Shown here one piece after another: positions 9,026-16,778 of a stretch of DNA of 64,000 bases (positions within the stretch are counted from its first letter, which is position 1; the number at the start of each line of letters is the position of its first letter). The position numbers and the translations under genes were made by a program. The stretch comes from Myxococcus guangdongensis (GTDB lineage: Bacteria > Myxococcota > Myxococcia > Myxococcales > Myxococcaceae). The stretch is from contig NZ_JAJVKW010000002.1 in NCBI RefSeq assembly GCF_024198255.1, positions 744,001-808,000 on the forward strand, read 5' to 3'. The notes under the pieces were generated by a model. The model saw nothing but the letters and a program-made list of their open reading frames with translations. It was not told the origin of the DNA and did no database searches.

Positions 9026-9250
9026 GTGAAAGACCCCACCGTGCAGGCGGCGCTGCGGCAGGCGAGCGACGAGGCCGGGCTGCCCGACTCCCTGCTCAGT
9101 TGCGTCTACCCCCTGCTCCGGGAGCCGGAGGGCGAGTGGCCGAGTTGCTGCGGAGGGGGCTGCCAACCCTGCTCGGCCACGCTGGTGGACGTGGCGGCGC
9201 GGACGCTGGCGCTGCTGGGGACGCCGCGCGTGGCGCCCCTGCCCTTGTGA
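9026..9250 (+). CDS. small Cys-rich protein of unknown function
   Basis: 74 aa from GTG 9026, which follows a good ribosome site (GGAGGT, 7 nt away); GTG 9011 is an alternative. Around the middle is PSCCGGGCQPC, a tight Cys cluster that could bind a metal or Fe-S group. It is flanked by predicted helices (AALRQASDEAG and LVDVAARTLALLG). The gene is divergent from marR and 34 bp upstream of the DUF457 gene. I do not recognise a family. Composition and ribosome site suggest a real gene. Confidence 0.6.
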   Translation: MKDPTVQAALRQASDEAGLPDSLLSCVYPLLREPEGEWPSCCGGGCQPCSATLVDVAARTLALLGTPRVAPLPL

Positions 9251-9284
9251 GCAGGGGCCGGCGGCGCCGTAAGCTCGTGAGGAC

Positions 9285-9830
9285 ATGAACCCCATCGTCC
9301 ATGCGGAGCTGGCGTGGCTCACGGCCCAGGGGCTGCGTGAGCGCAGGGACCGCATCCTCGTCACGTGCGCGGGGCTGGCGCCGGACCTGGATGGGTTGAC
9401 GCTGCTGGGCGGCGAGGCGTGGTACGCGCGCTATCACCACGTGCTCTTCCACGGGTACGTGGGCGCGTTCGTCACCACGGCGGTGTGCGCGGCGTTGGCG
9501 AGGCAGCGCGCCCGGGTGGCGGTGCTCGCGATGGTGGCGTTCCACCTGCACCTGCTCTGTGACCTCGCGGGCAGCGGGCCTGGGTGGCCCATCCACTACT
9601 ACTGGCCCACGAGCATGCGGGAGTGGTTCTGGCAGGGGCAGTGGAACCTGTCGTCGTGGCAGAACTCGGTCATCGGGCTCTTCACCACGCTGGCCATCTT
9701 CGCGTGCGCGCTGGGGCCCGGGCGGCGCACCTTCGTGGAGGTGTTCTCCGCGCGCTGGGACGCGGTCGTCACGCAGACCCTGCGGCGCCGCTTCAAGGGC
9801 GAGGAGCCCGTCGCGAAGTCCGGAGGCTGA
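9285..9830 (+). CDS. membrane-bound metal-dependent hydrolase-like protein (DUF457/YdjM type)
   Basis: A 181-aa protein with about four hydrophobic segments. The family signature is present: an N-terminal His (NPIVHAELAW), the acidic APDLDGL, then YHHVLFHGYV, and a later His/Asp pair HLHLLCDLAGSG. Relatives are inner-membrane putative phospholipase/hydrolase-like proteins of poorly known function (LexA-regulated YdjM is one). The ATG follows GTGAGGAC. The next gene, cobT, is 153 bp away and probably separate. Confidence 0.75.
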   Translation: MNPIVHAELAWLTAQGLRERRDRILVTCAGLAPDLDGLTLLGGEAWYARYHHVLFHGYVGAFVTTAVCAALARQRARVAVLAMVAFHLHLLCDLAGSGPGWPIHYYWPTSMREWFWQGQWNLSSWQNSVIGLFTTLAIFACALGPGRRTFVEVFSARWDAVVTQTLRRRFKGEEPVAKSGG

Positions 9831-9852
9831 AGCCTGGCCGGAGGCGCTTCAC

Positions 9853-9868
9853 TTGTCCCATGAGACAA
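9853..9868. promoter_or_regulatory. 16-bp near-perfect palindrome upstream of cobT
   Basis: TTGTCCCATGAGACAA is a palindrome with one mismatched pair (arms TTGTC and GACAA around CATG). It lies 115 bp before the cobT start, in the only sizeable gap ahead of the cobTSC genes. It may be an operator for the cobalamin genes. No B12 riboswitch was seen here. Confidence 0.35.
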
Positions 9869-9983
9869 CGGCGCTGTAGGGACCGTGACACATCGCGAGC
9901 ACGGGGCCGCGCGAGCGCGGTGCGGGGTTGTGTCGCCGGACGTGCCGCGCCTAGCTTGAAGGCCTTCCCGCGAAGGGGGCCCG

Positions 9984-11045
9984 ATGCCCGCATACCGTGA
10001 CGTGCTCGCCAGGATTCCCGAACCTGACGCCGAGGCCGGCAGGCAGTGCCAGGGGCTGTTGGACATGAAGACCAAGCCCCAGGGGAGCCTCGGCCGCCTG
10101 GAGGAGCTGGCGTGTCAGTGGGCCACGCTGCGGGGAGAGCCCGCTCCGGCGATGCCTCGCAAGGGCATGGTGGTGATGGCCGCGGACCACGGCGTGACGG
10201 AGGAGGGCGTGAGCGCCTATCCCGCTGAAGTCACCGCGCAGATGGTGGCCAACTTCTCCCGGGGTGGCGCGGCCATCAACGTGCTGTCGCGCCAGCACGA
10301 CGTGCGCGTGGAGGTCGTCGACATGGGCGTGCGCGTGCCCGTGGACGGGCTCACGGGCGTGCGCCACCACCGCATGGGCCCCGGCACGGCGAACCTCGCG
10401 CGGGGACCGGCGATGTCGCGCAAGACGGCCGAGGAGGCGCTGAGCGTGGGCGCGCTCCTGGCGCTCGAGCTGGCGGAGTCGGGCGTGACGTTGCTCGGGC
10501 TGGGGGACATGGGCATCGGCAACACCACCGCGTCGGCGGCGCTGACGTGTGTGCTCGCGGGCGTGTCACCAGACATGGCCACCGGGCGCGGCACGGGCGT
10601 GGACGACGCGGGCCTGTCGCGCAAGGTGGACGTGGTGCGGCGCGCGTTGGTGGTGAACCAGCCGGACGCGGCGGACCCGCTGGATGTGCTCGCCAAGGTG
10701 GGCGGCTTCGAAATCGCGGGGCTCGCGGGCGCGGCGCTCGGCGCGGCGTCGAAGCGCGTGCCGGTGATGTTGGATGGCTTCATCTCCTCGGTCGCCGGGC
10801 TGGTGGCGGCGCGGCTGTGTCCCCGGGTGATGCCCTTCCTCATGGCCAGTCACATGTCGCGCGAGGCGGGCCACCGGCGGGTGCTGGAGGCGCTGCGCCT
10901 GCGGCCCCTGTTGGATTTGGGGCTGCGGCTGGGCGAGGGCACCGGCGCGGTGCTCGCGATGGGGCTGGTGGACAGCAGCCTGCATGTGCTGCACGAGATG
11001 GCGACCTTCGCCTCGGCCGGCGTCGCGGAGAAGTCGCAGCGCTGA
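9984..11045 (+). CDS. cobT: nicotinate-nucleotide-dimethylbenzimidazole phosphoribosyltransferase
   Basis: A 353-aa protein, the usual length for CobT. Family blocks are clear: KTKPQGSLGRLEELA near the N terminus, MAADHGVTEEGVSAYP, the Gly-rich GLGDMGIGNTTASAAL, and LLDLGLRLGEGTGAVLA at the C terminus with the catalytic Glu region. It makes alpha-ribazole phosphate for the lower ligand of cobalamin. It starts after AAGGGGG with 4-nt spacing. cobS follows after 54 bp and cobC after a further 28 bp, forming a nucleotide-loop assembly operon. Confidence 0.96.
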   Translation: MPAYRDVLARIPEPDAEAGRQCQGLLDMKTKPQGSLGRLEELACQWATLRGEPAPAMPRKGMVVMAADHGVTEEGVSAYPAEVTAQMVANFSRGGAAINVLSRQHDVRVEVVDMGVRVPVDGLTGVRHHRMGPGTANLARGPAMSRKTAEEALSVGALLALELAESGVTLLGLGDMGIGNTTASAALTCVLAGVSPDMATGRGTGVDDAGLSRKVDVVRRALVVNQPDAADPLDVLAKVGGFEIAGLAGAALGAASKRVPVMLDGFISSVAGLVAARLCPRVMPFLMASHMSREAGHRRVLEALRLRPLLDLGLRLGEGTGAVLAMGLVDSSLHVLHEMATFASAGVAEKSQR

Positions 11046-11099
11046 AGCGCGTGTCCCCGGCTGGAAACCCGGCGGGAGTCGCGCCATACCTGGGCTCCC

Positions 11100-11840
11100 A
11101 TGAAGCGACTCCTCGCCGGCATCGCGTTCCTCAGTCGCATCCCCGTCCCCGGGGCGGCCACGTTCGACGCTGGCGACGTGGGCCGCGCCACGCTGTGCTT
11201 CCCGCTCGTCGGCGCGCTGCTCGCGGCCATCCTGGTGGGCGTGCGCCACGCGCTCTTCCCCCTGCTCCCCGCCACGGTGACGGCGTTCATCCTGCTCGTC
11301 GTCTATGCGCTGCTGACCGGCGCGCTGCACCTGGACGGGCTGGCGGACATGGCGGACGGCTTCGGCGGCGGGCGCACGAAGGAGGACGTGCTGCGCATCA
11401 TGCGCGACCACGTCATCGGCGCGTATGGCGGGACGGCCCTGCTCTTGGATGTGGGGCTGAAGTCGAGCGCGCTGGCCGCGCTGCTCGAGCGGGGACAGGC
11501 GGACGTCGCGCTGGTGGTGGCGCTGACGTTGGGGCGGTGGGGCTCGGTGCCCCAGGGGTGGCTGTTCCCCTATGCGCGCCGCACGGGGGGCATCGGCGTG
11601 GCCATCACGGACCATGTCGGGCGCGTCGAGGTGGCGGGGGCCACGGTGCTGGGGCTCGGCATCGCCGTGGGGCTCATGGGCTGGCGTGGCGGTGTCATCA
11701 TGGCTGTGGTGGCCATGGTGTCGATGCTCCAGGCCCTGTGGTGCCGGAAGAAGATTGACGGAATCACGGGCGATACCATGGGCGCCAACACAGAGGTGTG
11801 CGAGGCGGTGGTGCTCGTGCTCGCGCTGGCGCTCGGATGA
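11100..11840 (+). CDS. cobS: adenosylcobinamide-GDP ribazoletransferase (cobalamin synthase)
   Basis: A 246-aa membrane protein with multiple hydrophobic helices. The CobS signature LHLDGLADMADGFGGG (about residues 76-91) carries the acidic metal-binding residues. It is followed by the MRDHVIGAYGG block and a late EGDTMGAN-like segment (TGDTMGANTEV). It joins adenosylcobinamide-GDP with alpha-ribazole to give cobalamin at the inner membrane. It is part of the cobT-cobS-cobC operon. Confidence 0.95.
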   Translation: MKRLLAGIAFLSRIPVPGAATFDAGDVGRATLCFPLVGALLAAILVGVRHALFPLLPATVTAFILLVVYALLTGALHLDGLADMADGFGGGRTKEDVLRIMRDHVIGAYGGTALLLDVGLKSSALAALLERGQADVALVVALTLGRWGSVPQGWLFPYARRTGGIGVAITDHVGRVEVAGATVLGLGIAVGLMGWRGGVIMAVVAMVSMLQALWCRKKIDGITGDTMGANTEVCEAVVLVLALALG

Positions 11841-11868
11841 CGCGCTCGCGACGAAAGGAAACGGACGC

Positions 11869-12489
11869 GTGGACTGGCGACTGCCGAGCGGCGTGACGCG
11901 CATGATCCTGGTGAGGCATGGCAAGCCCTCCGAGGAGATGAAGGGCCGCTGCTACGGGAGGCTCGATGTGGGCCTCGCGCCCGAGGGACACGTCCAGGCC
12001 GAGCGCGCCGCGCGGCTGCTCGCGCAGGTGGAGTTGCACGGCCTGTATTCGAGTCCGCGGCTTCGCGCGCTCGACACGGCGAAGCGGCTGACGGAGGGCC
12101 GGGGGCTGGAGCTCCGAGTGGAGGAGGCCTTTCGCGAGATCGACTTCGGGCTCTTCGAGGGGCTCACCTACGAGGAGGCAGAGCGCCGCTTTCCCACCGT
12201 GTACGCGGAATGGATGACACACCCCGCCCAGGTGCGCTTCCCCGAGGGAGAGACGTTCTCCGAGATGCGAGAGCGCGTGCGTACCGGGGGCCGAGCGCTG
12301 CGGGCGCGGCACCCCGGACAGTGCTTCGCGCTGGTGTCTCATGGCGGCGTCAATCGCACCCTGCTCTGCGAGGCGCTCGGCATGTCGGACGAGCACCTGT
12401 TCCGACTGGACCAGGTGCACGCGGCGGTGAATGTCATCGACTTCTATGGTGACGAGCCCGTGGTGAAGTTGATGAACGCGGAGCCGTGA
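11869..12489 (+). CDS. cobC: alpha-ribazole phosphatase (histidine phosphatase family)
   Basis: 206 aa from GTG 11869, preceded by AAAGGA with about 9-nt spacing; ATG 11902 is a weaker alternative. The phosphoglycerate-mutase-like fold has the RHG motif (MILVRHGKPSE), CYGRLDVGL, EIDFGLFEGLTYEE and the second catalytic SHGGVNRTLL. In this position, directly after cobS, the likely substrate is alpha-ribazole 5'-phosphate or adenosylcobalamin 5'-phosphate. The frame is open far upstream inside cobS; that extension is a shadow. Confidence 0.88.
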   Translation: MDWRLPSGVTRMILVRHGKPSEEMKGRCYGRLDVGLAPEGHVQAERAARLLAQVELHGLYSSPRLRALDTAKRLTEGRGLELRVEEAFREIDFGLFEGLTYEEAERRFPTVYAEWMTHPAQVRFPEGETFSEMRERVRTGGRALRARHPGQCFALVSHGGVNRTLLCEALGMSDEHLFRLDQVHAAVNVIDFYGDEPVVKLMNAEP

Positions 12490-12586
12490 CGCACCCCGCC
12501 TCGGCTTGACGGTGTTTCTCTACGAGGCGTAGCCTTTGACGACTGTCTGGCTTTGAAGTTCCGTCGTGCAAGGGGGCGTCACGCAC

Positions 12587-13840
12587 ATGGAGACCCAACC
12601 GCCAGGCGAGGCCAGCGGACGCCCGGTCATCCGCGTCCCAGGCAAGACGCACGACCTCTTCTCTTCGCAGGCGCTCGACAATCCCTATGCCGTGTATGCG
12701 CGGCTCCTCGAACAGCCCGCGTGCTGGAGCGCCGAGTCACAGCTGTGGTTGTTCTCGCGACACGCGGACTGCCTGGAGGTGCTCGCCAATCCCCGCTTCA
12801 GTCGGAACATCGCCAGCGCGAGGAAGCGCCGTCCCCAGGACTACCCTCCCCCACCAGAGGCGCTCGCGGCGCTGTCCGCCATGCACAACCAGTGGTTCCT
12901 GCTCATGGACCCGCCGGAGCACACGCGCCTGCGCGCGGTGACGAAGCGCGCCCTGGGCCCTCGCATGAAGGAGCTGGCCCTCCACATCCAGGCCCTGGTG
13001 GAGTCCCTGGTCTTCCAGGCGCGCCAGCGTGGGGGAATGGATGTCATCTCCGAGTTCGCCATGCCCCTGGCCCGCAGCACGCTGCGCCAGCTGGTGGGCG
13101 CGGATGATTTGGATGAAGGGCTGTATCAACACTGGGCGCTGTGCCTCGCACGGTGCGCGGATGCCTCCGCGCCACTGGGCGTTCGCGAGGCCGCGAGCGC
13201 CGCCACGCGCGAGGTGCACCAGTCCCTCCAGGCCGCTGTCACCCGGCGCCGACAGTCGCGGCAATCGGATGTCCTCGGGCTGCTGGTGGCCGCGCAGGAG
13301 GACGAACAGGCGTTGAGCGAGGAGGAGCTGTTGCCCACATGCATGCTGCTGCTCTTCGGCGGCTACGACACCTCCGTCAACCTCATCGGCAATGGGATGC
13401 TCGCGTTGATGGAGCACCGCGCGCAGTGGGAGGCGCTGTGCGCAGAGCCCGCGCGCGCCAAGGGGGCGGTGGAGGAGGTGCTGCGCTTCGATACCCCTCT
13501 CCAGCTCGTCTCGCGCATGGCGCAGGAGGACGTGGACGTTGGCGGAACGCACGTCCGCGCGGGCGAGTGGGCGTGGGTGCTGCTCGGCGCGGCGAATCGG
13601 GACCCCAGGCGCTTCGACAATCCCGACGCGCTGGACATCCAGCGCACGGACCTCCAGCATGTCGCCTTCGGCCACGGCATCCACCAATGCGTCGGCGCGG
13701 CGCTCGGGCGCATCGAAGCCCAGAGCGCATTCGGCACCCTGGCGCGCGAGCTGCCACAGCTTCGGCTCGTGCCCGGTGCGTGGAAGCGGCGCGACACCGC
13801 CGTGTTCCGCGGCCTCACCACCCTGCCCTGCCAGCTCTGA
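12587..13840 (+). CDS. cytochrome P450
   Basis: A 417-aa soluble bacterial P450. The motifs are complete: FGGYDTS in the I helix (residues 257-263), the ExxR as EEVLR (296-300), and FGHGIHQCVG with heme-ligand Cys368. ATG 12587 follows AAGGGGG (10 nt away) and is preferred over an in-frame GTG at 12566. It sits between cobC and the convergent btuC; no redox partner or biosynthetic cluster adjoins. The last 18 bp, including the stop codon, lie inside unit 1 of the 87-bp repeat array. The substrate is unknown. Confidence 0.95.
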   Translation: METQPPGEASGRPVIRVPGKTHDLFSSQALDNPYAVYARLLEQPACWSAESQLWLFSRHADCLEVLANPRFSRNIASARKRRPQDYPPPPEALAALSAMHNQWFLLMDPPEHTRLRAVTKRALGPRMKELALHIQALVESLVFQARQRGGMDVISEFAMPLARSTLRQLVGADDLDEGLYQHWALCLARCADASAPLGVREAASAATREVHQSLQAAVTRRRQSRQSDVLGLLVAAQEDEQALSEEELLPTCMLLLFGGYDTSVNLIGNGMLALMEHRAQWEALCAEPARAKGAVEEVLRFDTPLQLVSRMAQEDVDVGGTHVRAGEWAWVLLGAANRDPRRFDNPDALDIQRTDLQHVAFGHGIHQCVGAALGRIEAQSAFGTLARELPQLRLVPGAWKRRDTAVFRGLTTLPCQL

Positions 13841-14170
13841 CTCCGCACTCGGCGCGACTTGCGCGCCACCAGGAACACGCGCAGCGGCGAGCCTGGCGCC
13901 GCCGTCACCCTGCATTGTCAGCTCTGCCCTCGGGTTCAGCGAGACTTGCGTGCCACCAGGTACACGGGCAGCGGTGTACCCAGCGTCGCCGTCACCCTGC
14001 ATTGTCAGCTCTGCCCTCGGATTCAGCGAGACTTGCGTGCCACCAGGTACACGGGCAGCGGTGTACCCAGCGCCGCCGTCACCCTGCCTTGCCAGCTCTG
14101 CCCTTGGGTTCAGCGAGACTTGCGTGCCACCAGGTACACAAGCAGCGGTGTACCCAGCGCCGCCGTCACC
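13823..14170. repeat. four tandem 87-bp units fusing the 3' ends of the P450 gene and btuC
   Basis: Units are 13823-13909, 13910-13996, 13997-14083 and 14084-14170: exactly 4 x 87 bp. Each unit is 31 bp like the P450 3' end plus 56 bp like the btuC 3' end. CACC occurs at both borders (13819-13822 and 14167-14170), fitting a microhomology-driven duplication. Unit 1 keeps the P450 stop but has lost the btuC stop; units 2-4 would all encode the same BtuC tail, VYLVARKSR-stop. Units 2-4 also contain the inverted repeat GGTACAC-N8-GTGTACC, which might act as a terminator. Confidence 0.95.
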
Positions 14171-15051
14171 AGGCCCACGGGCGGCTCTCGCCCAGGCAGG
14201 ATGACTCGGGAGGCGGCGTCACAGAGCGCCAGGAAGCTCGCGCCGACGATCACCGAGCACGGCAACAGCACGCGCCGGCTCACCCCCAGCACACGCCGGA
14301 CGATGTGCGGGACGATGAGCTCCACGAAGGCGATGGGGCCACACCACGCGACACACCCCGCCACGCCGAGCGCGCCCAGGCCAATCGAGGCCATGCGCAC
14401 CACGCGCACGTTGACGCCCTGCGACTCGGCGTGCTCCTCGCCGGAGATGAACACCTCCAGCGCCCGCGTCAGTGACAACAGCCCCACCACCGACACGGCC
14501 GCGATGGGCACGAGCGCGACGATTCCCTGGTAGCCCACCTGCGGCAGGTGCCCCATGGTCCACCGGGTGGCCGCCAGCAGCTCCGCCGAGTCCGCCGAGA
14601 ACTGCACGCCCGTGGAGATGGCCCCCGCCGCCATCGAGAAGGCGATGCCCGCGAGCACCAAATCGTTCATCCGCACGCCCCGCCCCGCGGCGATGGCGGC
14701 CACCAACAGGCTGACGCCCAACGCCCCCGCGAACGCGGACGCGGTGATGAGCGGCAATCCCCACAGCACGGAGCGAGCCCCCAAGACGATGGCCACCAGC
14801 GCCCCCAGCGTGGCCCCGGCCGTGGTGCCCACCGTGCTCGGCGCGGCGAGCGGATTGGCGAAGAGCGACTGATACACCGCCCCCACCAGCGACAGCGTGC
14901 CGCCCACCAGCAGCGCCATCAGCGTCCGGGGGATGCGCAACTGCCAGAGGATGAAGTCCCGCGCGTCCGGCGGCATGGGCGGCCCGATGAACGGCGCGGC
15001 GACCGCCACCAGCCCGCACAAGAGCAACATCACCACCAGCCGGGCCTTCAT
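14110..15051 (-). CDS. btuC: FecCD-family ABC transporter permease, probable cobalamin importer
   Basis: 313 aa with about 9-10 transmembrane helices. Family segments include RIPRTLMALLVGGTLSLVGAVYQ near the N terminus, the ABC-ATPase contact loop GCVAWCGPIAFVELIVPHIVRR, and GREPPVGLVTAALGTP at the end. BtuC and siderophore permeases share this fold; the surrounding B12 genes favour cobalamin or cobinamide. It is the last gene of btuF-btuD-btuC, with its ATG overlapping the btuD stop. Its final 20 codons lie in the 87-bp repeat array. Confidence 0.88.
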   Translation of the reverse strand: MKARLVVMLLLCGLVAVAAPFIGPPMPPDARDFILWQLRIPRTLMALLVGGTLSLVGAVYQSLFANPLAAPSTVGTTAGATLGALVAIVLGARSVLWGLPLITASAFAGALGVSLLVAAIAAGRGVRMNDLVLAGIAFSMAAGAISTGVQFSADSAELLAATRWTMGHLPQVGYQGIVALVPIAAVSVVGLLSLTRALEVFISGEEHAESQGVNVRVVRMASIGLGALGVAGCVAWCGPIAFVELIVPHIVRRVLGVSRRVLLPCSVIVGASFLALCDAASRVILPGREPPVGLVTAALGTPLLVYLVARKSR

Positions 15052-15842
15052 TCGCCACGCTCCAGCGGCAGGCCCACGAAGATTCTCCGTCCCTCGACCT
15101 CCACGCCCCGCATCCGCACGGAGAACACCTGCCCCAGGTGCTCGCCCAGCTCCGGCGCGTCGTAATGCGACTCGAAGGCCACCCGGCCACGCGACAACCC
15201 CAACACCCGAATCCGCCCCTCGCCCCCGTGTCGCACCGCGTGGGCGAGCACGTTGATGTCATGCGTGATGCACAGCACGCCCAGCCCCGAGCGCCACAGC
15301 CGCCCCACGAGCGCGTACAGCTCCAGTTGCTGCGCGGGGTCCAGGAAGTTCGCCGGCTCATCCAGCATCACCAGCGGCGACTCCTGCGCCAGCAGCGCCG
15401 CCACCGCGACGCGCTGCTGCTCTCCGCCGGACAGCTCCGTGATTCGCCGCGAGGCGAGCCCTTCCGCCTGCACCCGCTCCAGCGCCGCCCGCGCCTGCTC
15501 CTCCGAGCGGCGATGCGACTCCTGGAAGCGATAGCGCGCGGCGGCCACGTGCTCGAGCGCGGTGATGGGCTCGGAGACCTGCACGCGCTGGGGCAACCAC
15601 GCGACATGGGCCGCGCGCTCCCGGGGCGACAGCGCCACCACGTCGCGTCCGTCCACGGTGACGCGCCCTGAGTCCGGCCGCTCGAGCCCGAGCGCCACAC
15701 GCATCAACGTCGTCTTGCCCGCGCCGTTGGGGCCCACCACCGCCACGAAGTCTCCAGACCCGAGCCGCAGGGACACGTCCGCCAGCAGCGTCCGCTCCCC
15801 CTTGCGCACCGTCGCCCCGGAGACCTCCAGCGTGGACGTCAT
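15048..15842 (-). CDS. btuD: ABC transporter ATP-binding protein of the B12/siderophore type
   Basis: 264 aa. Walker A GPNGAGKTT, signature LSGGEQQRV, Walker B VMLDEPANFLDP and the switch His in CITHDINVLAH are all intact. The ATG at 15842 overlaps the btuF stop (ATGA), and its own stop overlaps the btuC start, so translation is coupled. The longer open frame to 15986 is not used. It energises import through BtuC. Confidence 0.93.
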   Translation of the reverse strand: MTSTLEVSGATVRKGERTLLADVSLRLGSGDFVAVVGPNGAGKTTLMRVALGLERPDSGRVTVDGRDVVALSPRERAAHVAWLPQRVQVSEPITALEHVAAARYRFQESHRRSEEQARAALERVQAEGLASRRITELSGGEQQRVAVAALLAQESPLVMLDEPANFLDPAQQLELYALVGRLWRSGLGVLCITHDINVLAHAVRHGGEGRIRVLGLSRGRVAFESHYDAPELGEHLGQVFSVRMRGVEVEGRRIFVGLPLERGE

Positions 15843-16708
15843 GGCGTCTTCGCGTCGAACCGCAGCGCGGACCGCAGCCGCTCCACCAAATCCAGGATGC
15901 GCGGCCCGGTGGACTGCACACCCGGCCCCGCCACCAGCTTCACGCGCCCCTCCTTCACCGCGCGCAGCACCGACAGCTGCTTCCACGCGGCCAGCTGCCG
16001 AGCCTCCTCCTCGGGCGTCGGCACGGGGCCCTCGAGCAACACGAGGATGATGTCCGGGTCCAACGTCATCAACTGCTCGACGGAGATGTTCGGCGGGCCG
16101 CCGGGGTCCTCGGCGACGGCGTTGCGAGCCCCCGCGGCCTCCAGCGCCGCGCCATGCAGCGAACCCTTGCGGATGTACCAGATGCTGGAGAGCCCGGCCT
16201 CCGCGTCGCCAATCACCAGCAGCACCCGGGGCGCGTCCTTCGGAGGCGCGCGCTTCAGCGTGGTCTCCACCTTCGTGGCCAGCGCGTTCGCCTGCGCCTC
16301 ACGGCCCGTCTGCCGCCCCAGCTCGCGGACCCCGTTCGCCACGTCATCCACCGTGAGCCAGGGCAGCACCTTCACCGGAGCGACGGCGGCCAGAGAGCCC
16401 GCGGGAGCCTGCTTCACCTGTTCATCCAGGATGAGCGTGGGCTTGAGCCGGGCGATAGCCTCGTAGTTGGGCGCCAGCGTGGAGCCGACCTTGGGCACGC
16501 TCTGCGCCTCGGGAGGCCAGGACGAATAGTCCGAGCGCCCCACCACCTGCGGCCCCGCCCCCAGGGCGTAGAGCGTCTCCGTGATTCCAGGGGACAGCGA
16601 GACGAGCCGCCGCGCGCCCGGCTCCTGGGGCGGAGGCGAGGAGCGCTGGCAGCCCGCGAGGAGCAGGAGTGCGAGGCCCAGCAGACGGAAGGAGCGCGAA
16701 GGGGACAT
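15839..16708 (-). CDS. btuF: periplasmic substrate-binding lipoprotein, probable cobalamin-binding BtuF
   Basis: 289 aa. The signal peptide has a lipobox, LLLLAGC (Cys about residue 19), followed by two Rossmann-like lobes of the BtuF/FepB fold. Typical phrases are RRLVSLSPGITETLYALG, VGRSDYSSWP and DVANGVRELGRQTG. It would deliver cobalamin to BtuCD. ATG 16708 is chosen because the lipoprotein signal starts there; the upstream extension is not signal-like. The gene is divergent from the cobyric acid synthase gene, with a dyad in the shared promoter region. Confidence 0.88.
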   Translation of the reverse strand: MSPSRSFRLLGLALLLLAGCQRSSPPPQEPGARRLVSLSPGITETLYALGAGPQVVGRSDYSSWPPEAQSVPKVGSTLAPNYEAIARLKPTLILDEQVKQAPAGSLAAVAPVKVLPWLTVDDVANGVRELGRQTGREAQANALATKVETTLKRAPPKDAPRVLLVIGDAEAGLSSIWYIRKGSLHGAALEAAGARNAVAEDPGGPPNISVEQLMTLDPDIILVLLEGPVPTPEEEARQLAAWKQLSVLRAVKEGRVKLVAGPGVQSTGPRILDLVERLRSALRFDAKTP

Positions 16709-16718
16709 GGACGGAGCA

Positions 16719-16740
16719 TCACGCACCGAGGAGTGCGTGA
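16719..16740. promoter_or_regulatory. perfect 8-bp dyad between btuF and cbiP
   Basis: TCACGCAC-N6-GTGCGTGA lies in the 70-bp gap between two divergent cobalamin genes, next to the btuF start. Its symmetry and place suggest a regulator site controlling import and synthesis together. No matching protein can be named. Confidence 0.45.
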
Positions 16741-16778
16741 CGAGCGCCTTATAGTGCACCCGCCGGAGGAGGCCCGCC

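Noticed and set aside
9831..9983. Cobalamin riboswitch before cobT
   Set aside because: I could not find a B12-box-like conserved element or the expected long leader; the gap is only 153 bp. A covariance search would decide.
12506..12534. Promoter with TTGACG before the P450 gene
   Set aside because: The -35 is fair, but the sequence at the -10 distance has no resemblance to TATAAT.
13363..13908. Minus-strand frame starting in the 87-bp repeats and running antisense through the P450 gene
   Set aside because: It begins with a duplicated BtuC tail and continues as a shadow of the P450 gene; no ribosome site.
13823..14170. CRISPR array
   Set aside because: The repeats are contiguous without spacers and derive from flanking gene ends; no cas genes are present.
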